64,000 bases of DNA from assembly GCA_949130485.1 (NCBI GenBank), contig OX422184.1, positions 25,899,674-25,963,673 of the forward strand, given 5' to 3'. Below the pieces are notes generated by a model. That model was not told the origin of the DNA and made no database searches. It saw only the letters and a list, made by a program, of their open reading frames with translations. The position numbers and the translations under genes were made by a program. Below are positions 55,601 to 64,000 of the stretch, in pieces; positions within the stretch are counted from its first letter, which is position 1, and the number at the start of each line of letters is the position of its first letter. Origin of the DNA: Agelas oroides (Eukaryota > Porifera > Demospongiae > Agelasida > Agelasidae).

Positions 55601-58122
55601 GATACGGGACAGGAAGAGAGGGGCTTCCATTTTACTGTTCACTTCTTGGTAGGCTTTGTCGACAAGACATCCAAACTTGTTCTCAAAATACTGAACTTTG
55701 TCTTCCACTGAAAGTGGTTTTGTGGGACCTGAATTGGTGGTGTGATGATGATTAGTGTGGTATTCCACAAATCATCTTGCATGCCCATTACTTAGGTATC
55801 TATCTCCATGGCAACCTAAATAGCTTAACCCTAAACACTACGTGCAGCCACCAACATGTTCCAGCATATGTAAATGGATTAGAGGAGGTTGGAAGCTAGT
55901 ACATCTATACTAAAACGTGAAATCTATTTACACTACGGCACCTTTGCTTGTCGCTCAGTAGACACTGCCAGGTGAGTTCTAGATGGCCCACTATGAGATT
56001 TGATGATGGGCAGAGTAGTCTAAGGGAATTCCCAAATTCTTCACTTATAACAAACGATTATAGCGGGTGATCTAGAGCTCACCTAGCGGTGTAGAGTTTC
56101 ATTCCGAACAAGCGAGGGCACCGTTCTGTAAATCGATTTCACATTTCAGTATGGGCCTCAATGGCAGCCCATATGGTTACGTCATCATGTAGCACTAATT
56201 GCTATCCCGCGTGCATCACTAATTACTAGGTCGTTACTAAAACCCAGAACTGGAAGAAACAATGGCGGAACACTCTGTCCCATTCCACCTACTAAAATAT
56301 GGAATGGTCAGCAAGTTCCGTCTGGTGTTTGACAAAAAATCAAAATCACTGGTATTTGTGAGCATGTAGCCTGCCAGGTAGCTTAGAAAAAGCCAAGGTA
56401 AGTCACCATGCATGCTACCAAAAGCTTATAAGCAGTGAATAAGTGTGATGCTGAACAGCTACAACTGACACAGCGACTAAGCACTTCGGCATTCTCTAAG
56501 TTATCGGAAGCTCCATGCTCACAGATAGCAGAGGTCGTCCCTTGTACGGATCGTCCTAGCTCCATATTGAGTGAAATGATTAATTTGGCAACGATGCTAC
56601 TGATCTGTGAAACCAGACTAAGTCACCATGCATGCATGTTAATTACGCAGCTGCCCAACTTGCAAACTCAAACCATGCAGTACAATCTTTAGTCATCACT
56701 GTCTTCTTCGTTCTGTGAGCTGCTTTTATCCACACACAGTTCCGTATTTTAGTAGGCAGAATGGGACAGAATGTTCCACCATCATTCCGGCCCATTTCAG
56801 GTTTTAGTAACAAGCAATTACTAGCTTCCAACCTCCTCTGAAATGGATATACTACACAAGCTCAGATATAGTCTTCCATCTCTAAACATCACCTTTTGCC
56901 ACAGGTGGCATACTTGTGTATTCTGGTGAGGGATGGGATGTGGTCAATGGATGTGAATTAGGCGATGTTTCAATAGGTCTGGAGTCACCGATGAGAGGGA
57001 AAGTACCTGGAGAAATGGAAAATTTATGTAACTTAAAATTTTGACGTGTGTTTAGCAAGGTGCCCTTCACTCCTAGTTTCACCTACCTTCCTGTGTGTCC
57101 ACCATTAACGGTTGTGGGGTGGGTAGCACCTGCTCAGGTACTGCAGAAGGAGGAGGAACATGAGTTTCAGGCTGGTTCTCAGATGTACCATTGTCCACTA
57201 AAATTTCCTCCATCACACAGTACTTTCTCTCCAGAACACTGGCCAACTGAGTTGCTCCCACACTTCGACTCCTGAGAGCATCTGTAAGAGTCTTCCAGCT
57301 GGTATTGTCACTGGTGGTCAACCAAGTCTTGAGCATCTCCAGGAGCTGGCGTTTGGGATCAGGAAACTGTGCTTGGATACTGTCTAGTGTCCCAATCCTC
57401 ACTTTGAGCTGAAGCCCAAGGGGATACCAGTGTGCAGACACATCCACAACCTCCTCCAGGACACGACCAAGGTCATCCAAGGTCAGCTTGGTCCCTGAAA
57501 GGTCAAGAAAAGATACATGTCTTTAATGTCGGTGTGAAAGGAACAGCAATGCTATGCACAGCTGCTGAGCAAACTTCTGCGTTATTTGTATACGTTTACA
57601 CAAAGCACGAAATAGTTTTACAACGAAAATTTCCAGATCTACGGTACATTAAAATAATCACTCACAGACAGGCCCTGGGTTCATCTCTATGTCTCCACTC
57701 ATCAGCAGCAGTAGAAGTACCACAACCCTCACCACCCTCTTCTCCAGACCAGTGGGAGCAGGGCTGAGGGAAACATGACGGACACTGGAGATATACGACA
57801 AACAGTTGATATTCACTCTGTTCTGGAGGACCACGGCAGGTAGCACATTGTTGAGGGATGGTAGTACAAGGGGGGTGTGGCTGCAGTTCATGCGAGATAG
57901 GTTGATGGGGTTTATGCGGAAGGCGATTGTTAGCTGCACATGTTCAGTTGCTAGCTCCAACATGGGTAGCATGAGAATACACACACTCCAAATAAGCGCG
58001 TGGGCGGAGGTCACATGGGTGATATGACACGGCTGGCAGTGGCGGTAGTTGTACTGCCGTTGCTTTCGGTATGCCTTCATGGCGTTGGTCTGAAATTTTC
58101 GGTTCCCACTACTGCTCGGCAT
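52607..58122 (-). CDS. NLR gene 2: 2A signal - DEATH - NACHT - LRR, intact
   Basis: Four exons, all introns phase 1: complement(57666..58122), (57087..57494), (56893..57006), (52607..55728), giving 1366 aa. Donors gtgagt, gtaggt and gtgatg and acceptors ctttcag, tctccag and attcag are all good. Exon 1: basic start, a hydrophobic segment (~42-66), a second at ~130-141, then SGDIEMNPGP; the predicted ribosome skip is between G150 and P151. Exon 2: DEATH-type domain (~157-240) and a Pro-rich linker. Exon 3: Pro/Ser-rich linker. Exon 4: helical region, NACHT with Walker A GAPGVGKTT (~652-660) and Walker B VAIWLEAWDELD (~724-735), TSRPW sensor, winged-helix region, then LRRs. Expected role: cytosolic pattern recognition and DEATH-domain signalling. 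Failure of the skip would leave the hydrophobic leader attached and could direct a second pool to the secretory route, as reported for sea urchin NLRs. The intron after exon 3 carries a hAT-like MITE. Confidence 0.92.
55880..56840. mobile_element. hAT-like non-autonomous element in the last intron of NLR gene 2
   Basis: The ends are (T/C)AGAGGAGGTTGGAAGCTAG inverted. A second inner inverted pair lies at 56232-56305 and 56738-56822. It is flanked by aaatggat at 55872-55879 and 56841-56848. The CAGAGG-type end and 8-bp duplication fit hAT. No transposase. Confidence 0.8.
57670..57705 (-). other. 2A-like ribosome-skipping motif of NLR gene 2
   Basis: It encodes LLMSGDIEMNPGP-type sequence and fits D(V/I)ExNPGP. 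The motif ends one codon before the exon 1 donor, so the whole leader plus 2A is one exon. Confidence 0.92.
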
Positions 58123-58490
58123 CTGGAGGGAGACAAAGGGAACTGAGGAAGCTAAACTGAACTAATTTCCAAGTAAGGACGCGCGTACTGGCGTTTAGCT
58201 AGCCTGGTCTTCGAGTCGTTATCGTCTCCAGGATTTGCGCACTAACCTCCTCTGACGGACCCTGAGAACGAGGCTGACTGCTAACGGTGAAGCAATGCAA
58301 ATGTAGGCGTAGCCTTCTGAATGTTTACAAGTCATTGGAATGAAGTTTTTGCTGTGTAGGAGCGGCTTGTACTTTGCGCTTAGTACTAGTCTCGTGCCTA
58401 GACCCACCCAGCTCACACGAGCTGGGTGGGGTTTGGGTTTGTGCAAACCATCGTGTCGCACTTGCCCCCGCCCGAACAATAGTTTGTGCG

Positions 58491-58618
58491 TGTCTTCTCA
58501 TCTGCAGAGTTGTGGTGTTCAGTGATTGCTGAGCTGCAGCTGCAGAGAGAGCCAAACTAGACCTGCCCTTCGTCCCCTACACTGGTGAGTGAGAGGTGCG
58601 TGTAGTGTGCTTGGGTCC
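58491..58618 (+). pseudogene. Stray copy of a KMT2 exon with flanking intron
   Basis: It matches 39872-40000 of the KMT2 gene almost base for base: acceptor tcttctcatctgcag, the [14 protein letters not shown] exon, donor and 'gtgtagtgtgcttgggtc' intron. It differs by a 2-base insertion (agaga) that shifts the frame and by a few substitutions. No neighbouring KMT2 exon is here. Confidence 0.88.
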
Positions 58619-58636
58619 TGTTGTTCGCCCCTCTGG

Positions 58637-59023
58637 CCCCATATCACTAGAGATAAGGGGTCCGGAGGGCCCTGATACACTATATAGCAAGGTGTAGTCA
58701 CTTATATGTCGCCTGTAGAAGCGTTTGCGACCGCGATCAATTTTTTGATCGGCAAGAAGTGTGCTTGATCGCTTGATCGGTCCCTTCTGAGGCTCTTGAT
58801 CGCTTGATTTCCAAGGGTCAAAGGTCAAATTGCAGCCGTGCGTTCTCGGTTGTTGATTTTAGTAGTTCGGAGGTCACCTTGATCCCTTGATCAGTCCCCC
58901 CAAATAGGGCTTTGATTGCTTGATTCAATTTTGATCCCAGTTGCAAACGCTTCTACATGGGGCATATAAGTGACTACCCCTTGTATGGGGCCTTGGGGGC
59001 CCCAGAACTCTAGTGATATGGGG
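58637..59023. mobile_element. MITE with CCCCATATCACTAG ends and 'cttgatcgcttgatc' interior
   Basis: The ends are ccccatatcactag and ctagtgatatgggg. An inner inverted pair is 'agtcacttatatgtcgcctg' against its near complement (~58692 and ~58975). The interior is rich in ttgatc words. No ORF and no clear target duplication. Confidence 0.7.
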
Positions 59024-59421
59024 ACCTTTCGGTGATTTTGGGGCCCCAGAACACTAGTAAAGAAATTATATTGTCAGTAACAAGCAAGATAATTATGCAC
59101 TAGTCTTGTAGGGGATGTAGCCATGAATGTATACTTCGCTTTTGCTGCATCTTCTTGGGCGTTCACGTCCTTTCCAATTTCCTTCGCCATTCTGACAACT
59201 GTAGGTACTTGTTATCTTCTTGGGCGTTCATGTCCTGAGCCCCAGATCACTAGCAATTTGGGAACTGGGGGGATTTACACCGGGACAGAGTGTTCATCAC
59301 ACCCAGTCCCCACGATATGTTAGGATGCATGCATACAACTTGGTAGCCATGCAGCCTCAATCTCCCACTGCTTCTAACACTAACTGGGGTACTGGAGGGA
59401 GGTGCGTGTGCCTTCATTCAG

Positions 59422-60345
59422 AAGTTGTAGTTTGTGACTCCAATAGTATAGTGACCACTGCTGAACATGTATGTGTGGTGCCCTCACCTCCCCCTTCCAC
59501 AAAACGAAGTCATCATCATATTAGGTATTGTGTGGTACATGCATCAGCTTTGGTATCTGTTGTCCTGTAGGCCATGTCAATTGCAATAATGGTCTTACCT
59601 AATCTGACCGAGGGAAGCATGATACATGAGGAAGGTTTCCTCTGATACAGAAAGTTGGAGTTGGTTTGTGAGAGATATACCCTTTGCCCTGTAGGTCATA
59701 ATGTTGAGGAGTCATCATGAGTGCAGGAGGTAGGAGTGCGTTCTACACTGACAAGTACGGTGGAGAAGTGGAGGTGAGGTCATGTGACTGTTGTTGTGAT
59801 AGTCTCAGAACCTCAAAATCAAATAGGACATCGACTGGGGAGGAAGTTAGTCTCGCAAGCCAGACCCTTTTCATTCTGCAGCGCTGAGCGCTTTCACATG
59901 CCAATACTGAAAGCGATCGGTGCTGTGTAACGGAAAGGGTTTGGCTTGTGAGACTAGGAGGAAGTGTAAAGAGTAGAAAGTGTCTGCATCCAGAAAATGT
60001 GAACAAATGCTATTTTGTGGCTGTTGGTGTACAACCATATGGCCATGGCATAGGTCTAGCCTCACAAGACTACAAGTCAAACAAACACTGTACAGCTTGC
60101 CCACTTATTGGTGTAACTGATGTCTCATCCAAAAGATAGCTAAGTTGTGCAAAACTTGTGATGCCTCAGAAATGTGCGGCTCACTTGGTGTACGGGTTGA
60201 TTTCAGCTCCCTTTGAAGCGGTACACAGTGACTTTCACTGACTTCCATAAATGGATCCGGCAGGTTTGTGGCTGATAAGTCCTCACTTTACACAAACAAA
60301 TCTTGTGGTCAAAGAGAGTTGAAATCAACAGTGTGCATACCTAGA
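59422..60345 (+). repeat. Dispersed repeat, copy C
   Basis: Similar to copy A at its start (from 'agttgtagtttgtga') and to copy B over the rest, ending near 'gttgaaatcaacagt' and 'gcatac'. It is interrupted by a MITE at 59848-59956 that A and B lack at that point. Confidence 0.78.
59848..59956. mobile_element. MULE-like MITE, perfect 9-bp target duplication
   Basis: The ends are TAGTCTCGCAAGCCAGACCC and GGCTTGTGAGACTA. Both sides carry ggaggaagt (59839-59847 and 59957-59965). Copies A and B read through this place without the insert, an empty-site confirmation. Confidence 0.9.
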
Positions 60346-61104
60346 TGGAAGCGCTACTAGCTGTTGTACACTAGTCTCGACCCCAGACCCTACACTCTCA
60401 TGAGCTCAGGAGCGTTAAGGACTGGGTCCAGCTGTTTTGCGCGCGCTGCCTAAATTACCCCTGGGGCGGGCGTTATCGCACCACAAACAGGAAGCCGGTT
60501 GTATCTATGTAAAGAATGCGGGACCTTGGAATGCAATTATGCACCTTGGCTATACGGTACCGAGGGATCGGCTTAGGCTTGTACTGGTCCTTACAACAAC
60601 GCTCAGTCTTGTCCTTACTTTTTTCGACTAAAGCGTGATGTGAGACGCACGTTTGTAACACTAGAAGTCGCTCTGCCAAGCGCTTTCAGCAAGTTTCAAA
60701 GCACACATAGTGGAGTCACGTGCACTGTGTAGTGTAGCACGTGCCAGCTATCTCTGAATAAGCCGCATAATGGCCGCTTAGCAGCTCTTTTTCCAGAAGT
60801 AACTTACGAGGAGTTTTTGCGAAGAGAACTGGAGTATACTGTTGGGTTAGATCGAGAAGAAATCCAATTGTCTTTGATTTCACCGTAGGAAAAGTTCGTA
60901 GCTTACCGCTAAAGGTGCGAAGTGGAAGTTTAAATGCCTGGTGGCATATTTGCCAGTTCCAGCGCTTTGGAAACAGATATCCACTATTCCCACGGATAAA
61001 AAGTTCAGCCAGCTGAAATAGAACGTAATGGTGTAGAAACAGTCCTTAATGCCCCTGAGAGTTCTGTCATTTGCATTCTGGTTAGTCCTGTGTACTCAAC
61101 GTCA
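60346..61104. other. No clear gene
   Basis: A TAGTCTC-family end lies at ~60371. A stretch at ~60784-60888 reads as 35 coding-like residues (FPEVTYEEFLRRELEYTVG) ending in TAG, with no start or neighbours seen. Nothing else was recognised. Confidence 0.4.
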
Positions 61105-61195
61105 TAAGGTATGAATACAATGTCCTAATAAGGTATGAATACAATGTCCTAATAAGGTATGAATACAATGTCCTAATAAGGTATGAATACAATAC
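61105..61195. repeat. 24-bp tandem repeat, about four copies
   Basis: Unit aaggtatgaatacaatgtcc followed by taat. Nearly perfect. Confidence 0.92.
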
Positions 61196-61591
61196 TTAAA
61201 TGTTTCCTGGAGTCAACCCATAGGTCATGAATATTCTCACAGTCCAATACAACTATGAATATAGCCAGAGTTCCAATTTAAAAATTAATGATTGCATTCC
61301 AAATAAACCTTGAGTGGACAAGGGCTGTAACCATGGTGACAGGAGGTGGGCATCACCTGGACCTGATGAACCCAATCTGCAGCTGAGAGACCTGCCTTGA
61401 TGAAATCAGCCTCTATTTAGCTTTTTTGGAAATTGAGTGACAACACGTTCTAGCTTGTTCTGGGCCTTCACACAATATATTTGATCACTTTCACTATACA
61501 AACATGGTGTGTGGGGAAATCCTGTGACATCTCATCACATGCGCTGATGTAGTAGCTCTCCCTCTCTACACATCACACTCTCACACACATG

Positions 61592-61596
<5 letters not shown>

Positions 61597-61661
<65 letters not shown>
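61597..61661. repeat. (CA)n microsatellite
   Basis: About 32 CA units, ending eleven bases before the acceptor-like site of the candidate exon at 61672. Confidence 0.95.
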
Positions 61662-61664
<3 letters not shown>

Positions 61665-61671
61665 AACTCAG

Positions 61672-61776
61672 ATATCTTCAAGATGAGGTTAACAAGGAGC
61701 TGTTTGGTAGTAGCAAGCCGTACTCTATCCCTAACAGCCTCCCACTTGTTGGAAACCTCCAGGAGGTGACGAACAG
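61672..61776 (+). CDS. Candidate exon, possibly M20 deacetylase-like
   Basis: Acceptor aactcag and donor gtgggt frame 105 bases encoding YLQDEVNKELFGSSKPYSI, then PNSLPLVGNLQE. The pattern resembles the 'KPYSI-x-GSLPL-x-x-LQ' stretch I remember from acetylornithine deacetylase-like M20 peptidases. No metal-binding residues or other exons are visible, so this is a fragment at best. Confidence 0.3.
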
Positions 61777-62122
61777 GTGGGTCATGTGATAGTCATGTAA
61801 TACAGACTTTGTGTCTCTCGTTGGTTTACTGTCAGCTTGTAAGTGCTGTTTGCTTCCTCCTTCCTAAGGCAAGTAGGCAAAACCATGTCAAAAGTTTTGA
61901 TAGGTGTATAATTAATACACCCATCAGACTGACATAATGCTTCTAATCTCTCCTCTCTCTCTCCCATTTTACTCTCCCTTCATCCCCCTCCCTTCTTGCC
62001 TTTCATCCATTCCTCTTTTATCCACCTCCGCTTCTTCCTTCCTGCATCTCTTTCAGTAGTACTTTTTCCTTTTCTCATAATTCCTTCTCTCTATCCCTGG
62101 CAAACCCCAGAAGTCTCTGTAT

Positions 62123-62165
62123 GCCAGACCTGTTGGTGACCCATTCTGTGAGGCTGTACACACGA
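62123..62165. repeat. Single orphan copy of the 45-bp minisatellite unit
   Basis: It contains ccagacctgttggtgaccca and ttctgtgaggctgtacacac, as in 9908-10272, here once only and bordered by a TAGCCTCG end. Confidence 0.85.
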
Positions 62166-62168
62166 CTG

Positions 62169-62250
62169 TAGCCTCGAACCCAGGCTTTCCGTTCCGGATT
62201 TTGTCTCGCAGCTTTGGAGAAAAATCGGGAGGGAAAGCCTGGACGGATTT
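62169..62250. mobile_element. TAGCCTCG-family element, partial
   Basis: It starts TAGCCTCGAACCCAGGCTTTCC. An inner complement 'ggaaagcctgg' follows at ~62238, but the expected terminal GAGGCTA is missing. Confidence 0.55.
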
Positions 62251-62308
62251 CTCACGTGATCGGTGGCACCGTCGTCACAGCAGGGCCTTGCAAACGCCAG
62301 TAACGTTG

Positions 62309-62435
62309 TCGGAGTGAATAATGTCCCCCCGTGAATAATGTCCCCCCGGACATTATTCACTAGTGAATATTGTCCCCCCGGACATTATTCACCGGTGAAT
62401 AATGTCCCCTCTAGTGAATAATGTCCCCCCTCGTA
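62309..62435. repeat. Palindromic 'GGACATTATTCAC' cluster, left
   Basis: About four units of GTGAATAATGTCC or its complement, spaced by C-rich tracts. Confidence 0.8.
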
Positions 62436-62947
62436 CATGCGCTTTCAAGGTGGTGTGCGGGCAAGGTGTCTGCGATTTTTATTTGCTAAGCTCAGAGCAC
62501 TACAACTGGCAGCCGGGAACATGCATGGACCTGACAACAGCAGCGTGACCCACAATCCGAGGTTAAATACAGCTCGCAAAGATACGCTTTGTCTCGCGTG
62601 GCCAGATCCAACTGCGAGATTAGCCTCGTAGGCTCGTACCCAGGCCTTCTGGACTTGTGTTTCACGGAAGCTTACCTTTCAGGCTTCTTTCCCTGTGTTG
62701 GCACTGCAAGCGACAAATGTCGGGTAAGAATGTCCAGGGTAAGAGTCTAGGAGACATCTGCATAAATCATCCCCAACTCCACTATCTATGCATAAATCGA
62801 GTGTGTGCCAAGAACGCCGTACGCATGGCTCCATAATCTTGCAAACCCGGGGGCTGTGTGGTTATTGAGGCCACTCCACTGGAATTACTTGCTTGTTTCA
62901 AAATGAACTCATCTTCCCACCTACTAGTGCCTGAATCCTTTCTTCTT

Positions 62948-63085
62948 CTAGGGGGGACAATATTCACTGAGGGGGGACATTATTCACCGGTGAATAATGT
63001 CCTAGGGGGACAATATTCACTAGTGAATAATGTCCGGGGGGACATTATTCACCAGTGAATAATGTCCGGGGGGACATTTTTGGGG
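62948..63085. repeat. Palindromic 'GGACATTATTCAC' cluster, right
   Basis: About four units of the same palindrome, here with G-rich spacers, i.e. the complement orientation of the left cluster. The two clusters bound 62436-62947, in which I recognise no gene. Confidence 0.8.
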
Positions 63086-64000
63086 GGGACACTGTACACT
63101 ATGACAACGTCATAACGTGATGGGTGTGGCTTTGTCGCGGAAGCGCTAAGAAGAGTTCTTCCCCAAGAATCCAGCTGCATATGGCCTTGTTAATCTCAAG
63201 AACTGGCGAAGATGGATATAAAACTGTGAGTTGAGATCTTGTACAAAGTAAAGGAAGTAGTATTAAGTGTGTGAATAAGTTGAGCATGAAGAAACTTTGA
63301 TGGGCAGTAATTAGAGCTGTTTTGGAACAATCTCAGACCACTAGATCCAAGGGTTGTGTCTAGTAGCCACACTGCTTTTCTCGCTGTTTAGCTGTTAGGT
63401 ATTCCTGGGCTTGGTAACAGGACATACAAATGTTGACAAAAATAAATTTGCCTGTAGTAATGATGATGTTGGTGCAGTGCTGAAGTTATGTGATCGTCAA
63501 GTCGGTTGAGATGGGAGAGCAAGCTAGGGGCCAGTCATATGACCTCAAAGAGCAATATGAAGAAGTTATCAGTCCTTCAAGAGATATGAATAAATGGATA
63601 TCAACCACAGCATTTCCTATCAACATCAATAGCTTCATGGTCTCTTGAACTGCACTGTCAGACTGATGAACTGGACCCTCTCAAGGTGAAAGAAGTCTGG
63701 CATATATCAGTGTCCTGGACATAAATGACGGACTGAATTGATTGATCGCAAGTCAACGTGGTGTGAGCAATGCTATTACTGCACTCTCTAATTCCAATGA
63801 CAAGAACACTAACAGTCTGTGACTGTGGCTGGAATGTTTGCCTTAGTACCCATGGTACTTCTCCCCAGGATGAGATCAGAAACCTATGTACTTCACGACC
63901 TACTCAAGTTCAGCAGACTCTTATGGACCCTACATGCCTTGGACCCCTTGTACATGTTGTTTCAATCTGCTTTGGCAATGTATTCATTATTAAACATGAT
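63086..64000. other. No gene recognised
   Basis: AT-moderate sequence without a long frame, repeat or RNA signal that I can name. Confidence 0.45.

Noticed and set aside
56383-57767. Small frames between the NLR gene 2 exons
   Set aside because: Intron sequence and a hAT-like MITE; only the phase-1 exon 56893-57006 is kept.

Overview
The window looks like nuclear DNA of a marine invertebrate, most likely a demosponge such as Amphimedon (best guess). Reasons: genes are split by short GT-AG introns; there is a one-exon kinase-coiled coil-Kelch gene of the kind abundant in sponges; there are two DEATH/NACHT/LRR (NLR) genes with N-terminal 2A-like ribosome-skipping peptides; and there are many metazoan LINEs, MITEs and minisatellites. 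Nothing bacterial, no rRNA and no CRISPR array was seen.

Layout. 1-15.5 kb: repeat-dominated. It holds a MULE-like element (2186-3741), the kinase-Kelch gene (4096-6339, +), a Tc1-like MITE, 32-bp and 45-bp minisatellites, a hAT-like element with a second MITE nested in it (11771-13056), and a frameshifted basic repeat ORF (13419-13869). 15.6-19.4 kb (-): a first NLR gene that has lost its NACHT domain in frame. 19.7-21.6 kb (+): a dead CR1/L2-like LINE. 22.2-25.9 kb (-): a sorting nexin 17-like (PX-FERM) pseudogene whose introns hold minisatellites. 26.5-27.1 kb (+): the start of a CDP-diacylglycerol synthase-like gene that is not continued. 27.8-31.1 kb (-): an intact R2/NeSL-type LINE ORF. 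31.5-42.5 kb (+): the 3' part of a trithorax/KMT2 histone H3K4 methyltransferase (ePHD-FYRN-FYRC-Win-SET, at least 15 exons). One of its introns is a 4.8-kb array of about 94 copies of a 51-bp unit built from that intron's own 3' splice site. 43-52.5 kb: duplicated repeats, a broken AT-hook gene, a Merlin transposon remnant and several MITEs. 52.6-58.1 kb (-): a second, intact NLR gene (2A-DEATH-NACHT-LRR, four exons, all introns phase 1). 58.2-64 kb: a stray copy of one KMT2 exon, a repeat shared with 9.2 kb and 43.5 kb, MITEs, and no clear gene.

How the genes relate. There is no operon logic. Two NLR paralogues share coding sequence, orientation and 3' flanking repeats, and so look like a dispersed or tandem immune-receptor family. 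The main themes are innate-immune receptor diversification with 2A-based dual targeting, heavy minisatellite growth inside introns, and very active small inverted-repeat elements with clear target-site duplications (8, 9 or 10 bp, TA, TTA). All exon models are read by eye from splice consensus, phase and remembered family sequences; no alignment was run.
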